A stretch of 64,000 nucleotides of DNA from Hermatobates lingyangjiaoensis (GCA_026182355.1 JAPFBL010000049.1:5787001-5851000); one strand, 5' to 3'. Counted from the first letter of the stretch, positions 33,633 to 46,880 are shown. Translations and numbers: made by a program. The notes: a model not told the origin generated them from the sequence alone.

Positions 33633-36600
33633 GTATGAAAAAACCAATGATTAAATGGCGACGACTTTTCAATAAACATTTCTGCTCAATATATTAATGA
33701 AAAATCTAGACGTCGTTTTCCGACGAACCTCATTGTTTATATTGATATGTAAAAGGTAAAATGTATATTTTCCAAAAAGCAGTAAATGAAAATTATAGGA
33801 TGTTTGAATAAAATGCTCTATTCACCATGTGAGTAAAATCTGTAATACAAATTAATGCAAACATATTTATCTCTTTTTTTTTTCCTTTTATTATCATGTT
33901 CACCACAAAAGAAACCATGGCTAAAACTTGTTTAATACTAATCCTTAATAAACAGACTATTTTATCTAGAAATGGTAAAAATGGTGTTTTATGATTTCTT
34001 GTGCAGAGTTAAATTATTGATTTTAACATGATTAATCGTAAGAAGTCAAAAACGAAATCCAAGTTCATTTAATGGGCTTCTAACATATAGAATTTTGCAC
34101 CTTTTAATGCATTATATTATTAGAATTGTATTTTGTATACTACCAAAATAAAAATGTTATGCTGATTTTTTTTTTCAAGTTGAAATATTAATAGATTCGT
34201 TCGAGGGTGATATTTAATGACGAGTATCCTGTTCTTCTTGATTTGGAGCTATGCAAACTATAATCTTCTGAAGTTTAAAAATGTTTGATTCGCAGTTAAA
34301 TGTCAACTAATAAAATAGCATTGTTTATTCCCTATTTAAGTGAAGAAGAATATTTAATACCCTTTACTTCCATTCAAAGTAATTGAGATCACCATTTCTC
34401 TACAAATGTATTAAATACTCAGTAAATTTTTTTTTAATGTATTTTCATCTACTGAAGTTTTTGCAAACTATCATACCAATGCTTAATCCATGCTAAAAAA
34501 AATATGGGACATGTTAAATTTTTAGCCAGTGTTATTAAGGCAAGCATAAATCCCAATTAAACTGTTACATGATTTTTTTCCCGAAAATTATTCTACTGAA
34601 TAATCTTATTCAGAGTGCGTAAAGTTTGTTCAGCTGTCAGTCATACTGCGTTCATTTATAAAGAGAAATTAAATATACATATACATTAAAAAGAAAAATA
34701 ATCTTCCATTCAGTTCATAGGTACTTATTCTAGAACACAGATATAACAACAAAGGTCAACAATACTGAAAATCAACTCCTTTAAATTGTGGTCACAGTTT
34801 TCATTAATTTTAAATAGTATCTCAGAAATAAGTCACAAATTTCATAGTAATAATAATGTTTTTATGAAATTATTATAAATAACCCATTCCCATCTTAAGA
34901 ACTGCTAAAATGTCATTCATACACTGATATAGAATAGATTAAAACATTTGTAAATCAGCACTCTAATTTTTCAGCCTTCTCTCCGTGAAAATGTACTTTG
35001 CGTGCGGATGGTTATATGTAAGGTAATAAAACCTGCTACAACTGCTTGACTGATTTACTAACCCTCATTAAATCATACTTCTACATGAAGTTTTACATTT
35101 TATACAGTTTGTCTGCTTATTATGGGATTTTTTATGTTAATCATATTTAAACAATTCTAATTTAATTAACTAATGCTTATGATTTTCATTTTAGTAGATT
35201 AGATTAAATAACTGATAATATATTATCTGTGAAAATACATATAAATGTTGAAGTAAAGAAGTTTGTTAATATTACGTTTTAATGATAACTTAGTTTTGAA
35301 TTGTCTAGCTAAAAGCTCATTACAAACAAACCTTTTATATCATACTCTTCATAAATGCTTGTTGAAAGTCTGTTCAACTGTTTTATATATTTTAAAATTA
35401 TGTACTATGTTATTAATTTTTTTGTCAGTTAAAAACAAAATATTCGTGCGCAAAGCATAGGTTTAACCTAAATGCTGTGACACTTTGAAATCTACAGAGT
35501 AAGTTTGCCCCTTAAAAGGATTTCAAATAACATTTACTTTTATTTCAGATAAACCTATTAATTACAATATCTGATAAAGTGATCTATCCGGACCGTATCT
35601 AGGAATGTGATGTCATCATTCCTGTCATTCAAATTTTATAATGCTAGCTAAAGTAATATTATTTCAAATTAATTTAATTAATATTAAATAATTTCATTTA
35701 ATATTTACAGTATAGTTCTAATACAATTTTGGTCTCATGTTTTAATTATCACTATGTTAGTTTCACGCAAATAAAATATAAGGGGAAATGTTTCAAAAAC
35801 ATTTCAATTATTAATATATATTCAAATAATTGAACTGTATTAATTTAAAATTAATATTAATTTCTATACTAATGCAGTAGTAATGATACATTAATACTGT
35901 TCAACTATCCAATTATTAAACAGAGGTGTTGGCATGCAATTAAACTTCAGACATATTTAGTCGCTGTATCTTTAATGAGAAGAAACATATTGAAGAATGA
36001 CTATGCATACTATAATTATAATTGTAATTTGATTGAAAAATTATATTTTTAAGAATATAACTTTTTTTCAGTTTTAGCCGAGACTTATGTCCTATAGAAA
36101 TAAAGAGAAAGACATAGATATTTAAACAGAATACAGGATAAAATATTAAATTACTGGTTGTATTTTATTTAAAAAACTTATTTCTGATTAGTTGACAATA
36201 TGAGTATCACAATTTTCTCTAAAATGTTGAAGTATTAACTCGTTCTACATTCAATACAATTAAACTTCTGACTTTTATTTTATTGTAATCAGATTTTAAA
36301 CTACACTTTCAAATCACTTATGTAATAATTAATATAACCGTTGTAGTATAGTCGTATATTCTTTTTGTTTGATACATATATTATTATTATAGATTGTTAA
36401 ACTAGCTGGGTGTGAAAAATAAGAATATTATTTATAATACTATTTATAATAGTATTTATATATGGTCAATACTGTAGTTGACCTTTACGTACAAAACTGT
36501 CCCTCAGAGATAAGACAAAGTCAGTAGAAAATATTGTAGATAAAAACTAGTAACGTTTATTTTTTTCAGTTAATCTTGAATATTAACTAATATAATATAT

Positions 36601-37242
36601 TAATATATTAACTTAATAATATATTAATATATTAACTTAATAATATATTAATATATTAACTTAATAATATATTAAGTTAAACACTTCTGATATTGATGTG
36701 AAAATTAATGAAGAGAACATTTTACATTAATATGAATTAAAGTTTTTATATAAAATTAATTTTTTAAGTAATTTAACTGAGATTATGCATTATAAATTAA
36801 CCAAATGTAAATTTGCTTGTTCACTGGTATTGCACATGCTCCAAATGTTATGTACACACAAAAACTTTTATTGTATGTAATTTAAAAATATACAAATTTT
36901 CATATCGTATATCAGTGTCATTTCAGGATTTTTACTTGCATGAAATACTATCATAATTGATGTAAAATAATGCGTGGATGATTTTCATCTCATAGATTAA
37001 CATCATAATATAATAGAAATCAAATTAAATCTAAAATCACACTTTAGAATAAAGAGTTTAGGGATCATTTGTTTCTTTTTATTTTGTGATGTTTCTATAT
37101 TTACATATCAGATATTTCAAATATTTATCAGCAATAAATTTATATTTTTCCTTAAACAAAAAATACTTCAATATGTCTGCCATATTGTTCACTTCAATTA
37201 TTCAATATTTATTACATATACATTAACACAGAAATATTACAT
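33633..37242 (+). other. intron c-d, first part
   Basis: Very AT-rich. Only the 24-bp tandem repeat at 36590-36676 stands out. No exon or mobile element recognised. Confidence 0.55.
36590..36676. repeat. 24-bp AT-only tandem repeat
   Basis: About 3.5 copies of atattaatatattaacttaa plus taat. Each unit is partly self-complementary. Confidence 0.85.

Positions 37243-37277
<35 letters not shown>
37243..37277. repeat. (TA)n microsatellite
   Basis: TA run just left of the large palindrome; another short TA run follows the palindrome at 37829-37840. Confidence 0.95.
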
Positions 37278-37282
<5 letters not shown>

Positions 37283-37305
37283 CTACATGAGGGGTCTGGT
37301 TCTAA

Positions 37306-37830
37306 TATCTGATTGGTTGATGCAGGATCAAATAAGCTTGACTAATTTTTTTGCGTGCTGTTTTCAAAGTTGAAGGCTTCTAGCTCTGATCGAAATCACG
37401 TACAGCGGTTCTTCTCTTCCATGAAGTCATCTCCGCCGACACAGCAAATAGTATAAGGGCTCGCACTCCGTCAGAAAATGAACAGTTGCCGTGCGATGTC
37501 GACTTCTCCACTTCGAGTTTTCCCGGTCCCGTCCTGAAAAAAGCCATAAGACTGCCACTGCTATCTTGTTGAGAGCAGTGGCAGTCTTATGGCTTTTTTC
37601 AGGACGGGACCGGGAAAACTCGAAGTGGAGAAGTCGACATCGCACGGCAACTGTTCATTTTCTGACGGAGTGCGAGCCCTTATACTATTTGCTGTGTCAG
37701 CGGAGATGACTTCATGGAAGAGAAGAACCGCTGTACGTGATTTCGATCAGAGCTAGAAGCCTTCAACTTTGAAAACAGCACGCAAAAAAATGAGTCAAGC
37801 TTATTTGGTCCTGCATCAACCAATCAGATA
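37306..37830. repeat. near-perfect 525-bp palindrome (foldback element)
   Basis: Arms of 257 bases each (37306-37562, 37574-37830) are complementary without indels and with only about three mismatches seen by eye. The loop is 11 bases (atcttgttgag). The ends read TATCTGATTGG and CCAATCAGATA, which suggests a TA target duplication. The arms are clearly GC-richer than the intron around them. The same peptide frame appears on both strands (37427-37645 -, 37491-37709 +), a consequence of symmetry rather than evidence for a gene. Transcribed within the host intron it would form a long perfect hairpin RNA. Confidence 0.92.
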
Positions 37831-37840
37831 TATATATATA

Positions 37841-38479
37841 TTCTTCTATTTTTTTTGAAAATATCGATATTTCATTAATAGTTTTGTGAAATGATTAATG
37901 TTATTTTTTGCATGACACAGCTTTTGTACACTTCTTAACACATGTTAACATACGAATTAAGTTGTTTTCTATTTTATTTGTTATATATGTAATAGTTTAG
38001 TATTAATTGCTCTACTTTTTATATGTTCGATATTACTATTTAAGATATAGTAAATGAAAAAAAAGTTTTTTCATGATCATAGAAAAACGTTGTTTGTGTC
38101 ACTAACCTATGAGGTAGTTTGTGATTACCTGAAAAAATGGACTTATTTTTTTTAGGATATTAAACTTTCAAATAATATATTAAAGTCATATCAAGAAAAC
38201 GGAATTTGGTTCCCTTTTATATTGTTATTAATAATAACGTTTAATATTTTTTTATAAGTTTTATTCAAAGTGTTTCTAAATAATTGGTATCTGAAAAGTA
38301 CGTACTTTTCAAGGTAGATATTATTGAAGTTAGAGTTTCAAATATTTGATGTCTTAACTAATAGAACTAAACTAAATTTAAGCCAGGTAATAATGTGTCA
38401 AATAAAAAATTAAGTAAAAAATATCACTCTTTTATTTATAAAATTAGTAAATGTGGTGTTAAAAAAAATATTTTTGTAG
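37841..38479 (+). other. intron c-d, last part
   Basis: AT-rich, no recognised feature up to the acceptor of exon d. Confidence 0.6.
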
Positions 38480-38668
38480 TTACAAACCGGAAACTTGGAG
38501 TGAATGTAGTGTTACTTGCGGAGAAGGCTTCCGAAAAAGAGAAGTACCTTGTACAGTATTTTTAGAAGTTTCAAGGATATTCGCAAAATTGCCAGACCTT
38601 CACTGTCAGGGTAAAAAACCACCTACAACGGAGAGATGTGTTGAACAACCATGTTCCCTTGGAAACAG
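38480..38668 (+). CDS. ADAMTS-like/punctin gene, exon d (TSR)
   Basis: Acceptor tatttttgtag, donor AACAG|GTTTAG, phase 2 to 2, 63 residues. It is a complete TSR: ETWSECSVTCGEGFRKREV, then CQGKKPPTTERCVEQPC. The intron in front (4.8 kb) contains the 525-bp palindrome. Confidence 0.93.
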
Positions 38669-38801
38669 GTTTAGTATTTACTTATTTAGCTTCATTTACG
38701 TTATAAATTGTCAAACGGTTAAGTGATCACGTATCGAAACTACTAAAGTTTATTATTATTATCTTGTTATTGTTATTATAATAATAATTATTATTATTAT
38801 T

Positions 38802-41800
38802 CCATCCTCCTCTGCCACTTTAAACGGTGAGAAGGTAGAAATTGCACAATGCGAATTCTCCACAGTAATCAATTGTTCTTCAATACCTTCATCTTTGAGG
38901 ATGTATGGCTTAGATTTGCTACCCAAAAATTTTCCCATGGCTTATCACTTGGAAGATGTGTTTTGAGGAGCGATTCCTTAACCTCTTTTGTAGAATTTGC
39001 TCAAGATCCGTCCTCTCTTCTAAGGGGATCGATCTCGCATCTATCCTCAGTACTTAAAATCTTAGTCTGGAGGTATCATGTGAACTTTCTATTTCCTTTA
39101 CATAATTTCTGCAGCTAGCCCTTTTTAAATATCTCAATTGTTTCTTAAACTTTCGTTTGGCTAACTTGTAATTACTTATATCTATTTCCTGCTTAGTTGC
39201 CCACGTCTTATTCCAGGTTTTCCTGGGCTGTTTCCGTAACTCTGCCAGCTCTTTGGTCCATCAAATAATTTTCCTAGTCGGAGTGGGACGCATGGGACAT
39301 TACTCATAGTATTGTTACGTTAAAGTATTTGTAATTTTGACAGAAACAATTTAAAACAATGAATCAAGTTTTATCAGTTCAATACATTCACAATTAGAAC
39401 AGAAACTCAAAACTAAACTAAGAAAACACCTGTTCGCTGCCACCACAACTCTACCTGTTCTTTAAACATATGCCATGATACAGTCTAGTATTCAAATTCA
39501 CTAAAACACACAATAGTCACTTCGCGTCAATATATGATCAGCGTATGGCCAACGTTACCTCCTTGGCTTTAGCATTTAACGTTCGTATATTTACAATTTA
39601 TACGAACAAGAAAACACCTGATTTGACCGAATGCAACCAACGAAACGTTGCCAGTCTGTTAATCTAGAGTTTCTTCTTAAATATTCTTTTCTAGGGTCTA
39701 AGGAAATATCAAATCGGATCATTTGATGATCAGACATTGATATAACCCTAGATACCCTCCATCCCTTAATTAATCCTACTAGCCTACGAGAAGCCAACGT
39801 ATGTTGATTACAGTTCCACCTCTGATATTAATAGGGCTCAGTGCCCAGATTTATAATCCCTAGATCAGTTGTATTAACCATTCTAGCAAAGCAATCCCCC
39901 GTGGCTTATTGCTAGAACTGCCGTACATCAAGAGCTGAGTGTTCGCATCACAATTCACGATTAGCCTGCATCCTTACAAAATTCATACAATCTATCTATC
40001 TCCTCTGTGGGAGAAAGCTGTTCAACATCAGTAGGCAGATATAATGATGCCACCACTATCTTATGATTAATTTTATTTAGCTTATATTGAAGTATTACCT
40101 CAGTTAGGTCCCGGGATCCCAGCTGAACCAGTTGAGTTACTGCAAGATCGTTAGACGCTATCAGGCAGGTTCGGGGTGCTTGCCACTATATGGTCCGACA
40201 AGAACCACTGCTCCTGTTTCCTTAAGCCTCCTTACTTTTCCCCTAAAAACATATATATCTTAGGTAGTATAACATAGCTCTTACTAACAAAGCCACTTTA
40301 CTAGTTCCGCAGTAGCTGCCTTACTATAATGAAGATTTATTTAACCTACCTGCATCAAATAAGGCGCTCAAAAGATTACGATGCAGGGAAGAGAACCTGT
40401 CAGCTCGACCCTTCCCCTGATCCCAGGCAGGTAGGTCCTGATCGACCATCAGGAGGTTAGCAGCCGACCGCTGCTAACGGCTCTACTTAGTTTCGTAACC
40501 GTAATGGCCGAAACTCTATAGTAGAGCTTCCAGCCTATCTTATCCAGGAGCTTAACTACCTCAGGATCAATAAGGAAGGTCACTATGAAGCCCCTCTGTA
40601 CTTCATCTATGTGCTTGGTTTCCATTGGTTAACCCGTAATATCCTATTTTGAAAATTCAACCTTCCAACAAATTCAACTACATTTGGAGGTTTTTCAGTG
40701 CCGAAGACAAAACCAATCCGCACTCTCCATTGCGCCTATGATGCTGGCACAACCTCCAGGTCGAGTTCCTTAGGTGGAGTCCAAGACTTCGTTACCTCAT
40801 CAGAACAAGTGATGAGGAACAAACCATGATAAACTAATCCACATCTTCGAATGTGTAGTTCCTGTCCTATTGCTACTCCTCCAGAAGCGACATTAGCTCG
40901 AACCACATCATCCCCTAGTCACTCCCTTATTACGGTGGCCTCGTCCTTGATTACCAATCGAAGTTGATCGGTGTGCCTGACAATGACCTGTAAGTCTGTT
41001 GCCTCTTTTTTTGCAGCCTCGCTGTAACTGACACTTGGCTCCTCTATTTCTTTTCTCATCTTTTTAGTAGCAGGAGTAGTTTCAGGTGGACTCATGTTTC
41101 TGCAACCTCTTTAACCTCCAACTTCCTCGTGCTCTTCTGCTTCTTCTTCACAGATAGCCTGTTTTGAAGGATGACCTTCATCTATGCTTAACTTAGTCAA
41201 AAGCCAGTGCTTTCCCGACTACTTCTCCGATCTCTAATTGACTCCTGATCTTCAGCTTCGCTAGCTCGAGCTTTGCTAGGCTTGAATGGCCCCATTGAGA
41301 CCATCCACGACCTAATTTCCTCGGCTCTGTTAATAGGCTCCCGTCTCGCACTCTGACCGCTACGATCAATCTTTACAGATCGATCGCCCAGACGGAGCAG
41401 GGGTTGACAGTCTGTTGCTTTCCTTTTATTTTGAGCTCTGGAAACCTTCTGCCATTCCTGTTGACTTTCGGTGTCGGCCCCTGTCCTTCAGTCCCTAAGG
41501 GACCTATGGACGAGCCACCACTCTAGTCAGGTTTGGTGGGAATGCCTTTCAGTTCTGCTCTTGTCTGTCTTTTCCATTTCTTTTTGTTCCTTCTTCGTCT
41601 CCTGATTCCTCAAACCTGGCCTCTTCATAGTTCAGGCCTTGGGAATCAATATAATCTTTATTACTTTTTTCCGAAGTTGATTCGTCTTCTTTAACCTTGG
41701 AATCTTCATAGACAACCACTTGTCTTCCAGATTCCACTCCTTCTGTTACAGGTAGTGTGGGAAGCCCCTCAACGGGTTGCACTTTTAAGTCATCATTTTC

Positions 41801-42540
41801 ATTTTCAGACATCATTGAGTAGAGAAAAACAAGATTTGTCTGTCGTTGGGAAAGAAAGGGAGTGAGAAGCAAACAGGAAATAGGTGAAGAAGGGTCAGGT
41901 TGAGTGTGAGTCTAGTCCGTCTGTATGGTTATGAGTGCATACACATATAGGTTTGTCCCTTCTACCCCCTCTATCCCCGCACTGGACGACAGTTTTCCGA
42001 CGGTGAAGTCTGGTAGCCTCGGAGCCTGCTTCCCGACACATGCTAGAGGTTCCTGTCCAGTCGCCAGTTGGCACTACAGCACATATCGGGATTATACACC
42101 AGCTGACCAGGGCTGCCTCCTACACTGGTTAAGCCAGAATGGGCCCCTCCCTATCTGGAGGCCTGGGAGGCTAACCGAGTTCTGACTCTGTACCCTCTCA
42201 GATAACCCCGTCTGTGTCAGCCCTTGTGCAAGGAAAGACACAAGTGGATCCAGTTCATTGACCTGTGTAGTGTAATGTGTGTAGGATGGGTGTGGTAATG
42301 AGCTAGAGGAAAGTAAGACGCAATTCCCTTCAGTTCAAACCTCAACCGTCCCCTTACTGGGTAGGTTTGCGGCCCCCTTATTGGTTATTCAGGACTGCCC
42401 TGAGAGCGAACAGATCGTACAGGGTTTTCCACTATCCACTAGCTGTGGACCCACCCAGTTGCCTCCCAAGCCCTGAGATTGTACAGGTTGAGGGACTGTC
42501 TTCTTTCTATCTACCATATTGACATAAAGGACAAATCCTT
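38802..42540 (-). mobile_element. R1/LOA-type LINE, 3'-truncated and decayed
   Basis: The - strand reads from a GC-richer leader (42540-41900) through ORF1 (from ATG 41815; MMSENENDDLKVQP, then degenerate to about 40300). The ORF2 endonuclease follows (40290-39590: LIASNDLAVTQLV, KIVVASLYLP, a CDANTQ motif, VISMSDHQMIRFD). The pre-RT region comes next (39250-38830: KTWNKTWATKQ, RNYVKEIESSHDTSRL). It stops at the RT N-terminus (AISTFSPFKVAEEDG) near 38802. Many stops are present. The CDAN and SDH motifs place it with R1/I-superfamily LINEs. Confidence 0.8.
41549..41815 (-). pseudogene. ORF1 N-terminal part of the R1-type LINE
   Basis: An open frame from a double Met, very acidic (EDSKVKEDESTSEKSNKD, EEARFEESGDEEG). 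No knuckle lies in this piece; a degenerate DRSG and TCL block further on (about 40400-40500) may be the knuckle region. Confidence 0.55.
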
Positions 42541-42984
42541 GACAAATGTGCCTCAAAGTAATTGTATCCAGTCAGGAAACATAAGGAACCATTCATAAAA
42601 ATTTGGGGTGTAGTTGAAGGTAGACACACACTCAGCAATATGGCCACCTCCCTTACAATATTTCAACACAGGTTGAACATATGTCTTCTAATCTGTGACC
42701 AGACCGTCTTGTGTAGACCCCCAGGTAGAGACTGTATGATGCTTAGAAGGCCGACGTCATTCCGTTCTCTTGTTCCAGCTTGTTTGGTATGCACTTTGTA
42801 TGCCATTTATCGGTTTAGTGTTATTCCAAAGAATTATGTTGAGTTTTGCTTATTCATAAGAGTACGAGTGTACCAAATACTATAAACTGTACCGAATGAT
42901 AATCTCTTTTTACATTGTTCTACACTATTCTTCCATAGCCGGCTACAGCAATATTGATCAAGTTTTCTAGGCCATATATTTCTA

Positions 42985-43560
42985 GACCTTCAATAGTTGC
43001 TTGATAAGATAGACTGTCTGCATAAAAAAGTTCTTTGATTCGCTCATTCTTTGAATGAAGTCGAAAATTATTGATCTTGAGTTTGAAAGTAAAAAACTCA
43101 TTATTCGGCCTTGAAAAATATTCATGTTTTCGACGCTTATATTAGAATAGGTACATAACTCTTTTGTACCATTCTGAAAGGAAATCCCAAACCAGTTCAC
43201 CACTTATTTGTAGTTCAGAAAGTTGATGGATCAGCATGTCTCTCCAAACCTTGTCATACCCGGTTTTAGCGTCTGCAATAATAAAGCCTATGGTCATTGT
43301 CCTCTGAAAATTATGCTTAACTAGATAATTACATGAATAAAACTGTTTCGTCAATGTTATTCTAGCATTTTTCTAAAACCAGTTTGGCCTTAATCAGTTA
43401 TATTCTTTTCCTCTACGTATTCCGTCAACTGACGTACGTCCATTCTCTCTGTAACTTTACAGGAGATTCCATTCAGTGGGACAGGTTGACAGTTAACTAA
43501 TTTACTGGTTGTCTTACTCTTACTACCCAGAAGAATTATTTCAGACTTTTCCCCCTAGTG
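42985..43560 (-). pseudogene. LINE reverse-transcriptase fragment (N-terminal half)
   Basis: Across one or two frame breaks the - strand reads NCQPVPLNGISCKVTERM, a GQTGFRKNA block, then IIADAKTGYDKVWRDMLIHQ and FLSEWYKR. These match LINE RT blocks of the type NYRPISL, QFGFR and DKAFDxVWH. The YADD block is not present. It is a separate insertion from the R1-type LINE next to it. Confidence 0.7.
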
Positions 43561-43859
43561 AGATAGTCCATACAAATGAAAGTGAGAAATGTAGACAAAA
43601 TATATTTTAAAAACTGGGCACACACAATCATAGTTTAATTGAAGCAATAAATCTGATCTGTTTTTATTTAATCTGAAAATTTGTAACTTGAATTTAAGCT
43701 AACAATAAGGTTTGCATTTAGTTTATAAACGTAATTTATTAATTATGGGAAAATAATGAGTTCTATGAAACCAGTTAGGATATGGAAAATTCAAATAAAT
43801 ATTTACAATATGTTTTTTAGTGATTGTAAGAAACTGTTTGTATTCATTTTCCTTTTTAG

Positions 43860-44020
43860 AATGGACTCAACTGAAGACAGCTACAGTGATGCAACATATT
43901 CAGACCCCTACAGATCTCAATATAGTGAAACATCAATTAAAGTTGCGCCTCACACAACTGGGAAAACTTATATATGGAAAACGCAGGGCTACACTCATTG
44001 CAGTGCGAGTTGCTTGGGCG
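43860..44020 (+). CDS. ADAMTS-like/punctin gene, exon e (linker and TSR start)
   Basis: Acceptor ttttcctttttag, donor GGGCG|GTTTGT, phase 2 to 1. A Ser/Tyr-rich linker (DSYSDATYSDPYRSQYS) is followed by the TSR start YIWKTQGYTHCSASCLGG. The in-frame Met at the exon start is not an initiator. The preceding 5.2-kb intron contains a decayed R1-type LINE. Confidence 0.88.
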
Positions 44021-44739
44021 GTTTGTAATTTTCTCATAAACTCTATTTTTTTACCCAAAAACATTACCAGATATTGAGGGTATTTATTTTTTATAGTTCA
44101 AAATAGATAGTTTTCGCTGTTAAAAAGAACACAGTTGTTAACTTTCAAAGAGATACGGTATTCAATTAAACTATAGTGATATTCACTCGTGAAAACTGAT
44201 CTACATTTACATATATTTGATTGATACAATTTTAGTAGTGTATTACAAGTGTAGCAATGTTTTTCTTAGGTATTTGTTATTCGGTTTTATGATATAATAA
44301 TCTTGTTGTTTCTGCTACATTTGCTGTTTTGGTTCACTGTTGACTTAAAAATAATTCCATCTGCAACCAAACAGTATATTCTTTATCGTTTCATTTTTTG
44401 AGAATGATAAATTTTAACTTTTTTAATGAAAAAACTAAATATTTGTTAACAAACATAACTCCTCATTCTAGAGGAAACGGCCCATTCCTCACACTTCAAT
44501 ATTACCCGAAGTTACTATGATTCATAAACACAAAATAATTTATAACTGATATTAAATTCTTGCTCAAGAGTGCCATATATAGATTTTGTGGGACACCCAT
44601 CATGGAAAGCAACTGAAATTTATGGTCATTAGCAGTGATTTTTTACATGGAAAAATATTATTCCTCCTATATCTCATATAAGTCAATAAATTTTTTAATA
44701 CTTTCGATTATAAACATCAATTTTATTTCAGTGGATTCA

Positions 44740-45620
44740 CTCAAAAAATTTCTAAGTCAATGTGAACAATGTAAATAAATATCAATAAATTCGACAAGTA
44801 CAGCAGGCGATCAGTTCGTCTAGGATAAGCAATCAGTTTTTATAGCTTTATTGCTTTCTACCATAATTGAAATTACGTTAATTTTTTTTATAAACTGTTA
44901 ATATTTTGTACAATTTTTTGGCAAATTTTCATGGTTTTGTAATAAGCCGTTTAGTGTCAAAAAACATTTTCTGGAAATAGAAAATGTTCTGCTACTGTTT
45001 AAGGGAATGTAATTTTTAAAAAAAATTATCTCAACTCCTTCTCCATAGAGAGTTAGTTCTATTTTTAGGTATAGCTTCATTTTGATCTGTTAAACGGTAT
45101 GGCTTGTATCGGTCTCACAAGCTTTCAGAATGAATTATAAGTCAAACTTTTTAAATTTTAATGAAAAAAAAAATATTTTTGTAGTTATAAAAATCTGAAT
45201 ATATTTTTCTTTTATTGAATTTGTAACCTCAAGGATAATACTAAAATTTCAAAACTCTAGAATTAGTAGTTTAGGAGAAAAAAAATTGTCTAAAAACAGG
45301 TTTTTGACAAAAAAAGTGACTTTCCCATCATGCATAATTCCTCCCAAACTACAAAGCACATCTCCACTATAAGGCCCCTTTTTTTGTAAAATATCAATTT
45401 GATCCATCAAAGATTCTGGACCGTAGCATGTCCACAATCTTTGAATACATGCTGACCCACCCACCTACACATATACACTCACAGACACACAGACAGCATC
45501 GAAAAAACTTCATAAAACGACTTCTGGGACCTCAAAACATGTAATTCCGTCAAAATCACGGGATCAAATTTTTTCACGATCACTATAGTTTACATATTGT
45601 AAAGTAAAAAGTGTAGAGCG
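44740..45620. repeat. dispersed non-coding repeat family, copy 2
   Basis: Shares ordered blocks with 59905-61110: tttctaagtcaatgtg, an acagcagg/acaacagg block, a gatctgttaaacggtatg-like block with ataagctttgg/acaagctttca, ctctagaattagtagttta, and acatctccactata. The family is several hundred bases long, has no coding potential, and may be a non-autonomous transposon. Its ends were not defined. Confidence 0.6.
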
Positions 45621-45689
45621 GGTTAAGAACCTATGTTTTACCAGAATTACTTTCAGAATGGCATTCTTTTGTATAAGCATGAGAACTTT

Positions 45690-46070
45690 TTTTTTCGTAG
45701 TCTCTTAGTAACATCTTAGCCAATTTTTTTCCCAGTTAGTGTTTAATCAATAGAGATTCCAACGAATTTTTGCACCTTTAAAAGTTCTACTTCAGTAATT
45801 TAATTGAAGAAGACTTTGAGAGCAACTTTCTCCTTCAAAAAGGACTGTTTTTGCTATATTTATATCCAAAACTGGATATTATAATACCTTGTGTACTTTA
45901 CTTATCTTAACCCATTTGTACAGCACGCTAAATGAATTCAGTATCATGAAGTATTCCTCTAGTTATGGAAGTAGGTCATCAGTATATCCTTTCGAATTGT
46001 GTCCTTGATTATTTGGAGTATTTAGTTGTATATTTACTACTAATGATCACACTAAGAGTTCCTTCTGTGA
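45690..46070 (-). pseudogene. LINE reverse-transcriptase fragment (C-terminal half)
   Basis: The - strand reads, with several breaks, GYTDDLLP (the YxDD catalytic motif), EEYFMILNSFSVLYKWVKIS, AKTVLFEGES and a KFVGISID-like thumb motif. The order is that of LINE RT blocks 5 to 7. It is strongly decayed. Confidence 0.55.
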
Positions 46071-46189
46071 ACAGTATTTAATGTTAACAACTTCAGCTGT
46101 GGTAGATCATAAGCAAACATTCAAAAAATGTTCCAATATCGAAAGAGTAATCCAGAATTGTAAATAAGACTTACACCTACTGCATTCTG

Positions 46190-46320
46190 TTGAGAAAGTT
46201 TTAAGTTACTGTAAACTAATCCGAAAGGTACAGCAGGTGATCCACTATTCCAACTTAGTTTTAAATTTTCATAGCTTTACTTCTCTTTACCGTGATTGAA
46301 ATTTCTTTATTGTATTGTAC
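46190..46320. repeat. dispersed non-coding repeat family, short copy
   Basis: Contains aaggtacagcaggtgatccac and cgtgattgaaatt, matching 44790-44880 and 59940-60030. Confidence 0.5.
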
Positions 46321-46461
46321 ATAACTAATTTTGAACTGATTATTGGCAATATGAAGCAACACTGAAATGTGAGTTGATTTGTATAATTGTATCAGGAAAC
46401 TTCAGAGAGGCGCGTTCAAGAGTTAAAAGGCTTTAAATTAGTTTTAGTTTTACCATTCGAA

Positions 46462-46880
46462 ATGGATCAATTTCTTAAAAGGAAAGATGCTAATGACAGC
46501 TGTGAACTTGAAACGGTCATTTGATGACCATTTCAAACCCCTTTGTTGACCATCATCATTTGATGATCATTTGATTCCTTTAAACTCCAATGCAAAAAAG
46601 GAAAAAACCGTCATAATAGGCTGTATATAGATAATTATTTGAATCTCGGATTTTCATGGTCTGGAGATACTGATCAACCAAGTCCATTATGTGTGATTGC
46701 GGTGAAAAAGTGGCAAATGAATCCATGGTACCAAGTAAGTTGAAAAGACATTTGACTACTAAGCACCCATCTCTGCAGGATAAAGTTCTTGTCTATTTCC
46801 AAAAACTCTTAGATCAGCAATCAAAGCTGTATTCCGGTGCTGTTAACCCTGCAACCAATTCTTCCGATTATCCTTTTGGT
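46462..46880 (+). pseudogene. hAT transposase N-terminus with BED-type finger, fragment
   Basis: Starts MDQFLKRK and later reads [19 protein letters not shown], then [19 protein letters not shown] and [10 protein letters not shown]. This is the N-terminal layout of ZBED5/FAM200/SCAND3-like hAT transposases: a short basic start, then a C2H2-type BED finger. A one-base shift at about 46695 splits the finger. The catalytic part is missing. It lies in intron e-f and is not spliced into the host gene in any consistent phase. Confidence 0.75.

Noticed and set aside
37427..37709. Two 72-residue frames on opposite strands with the same protein start
   Set aside because: They are mirror images caused by the palindrome. 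No start context, splice site or domain supports a gene.
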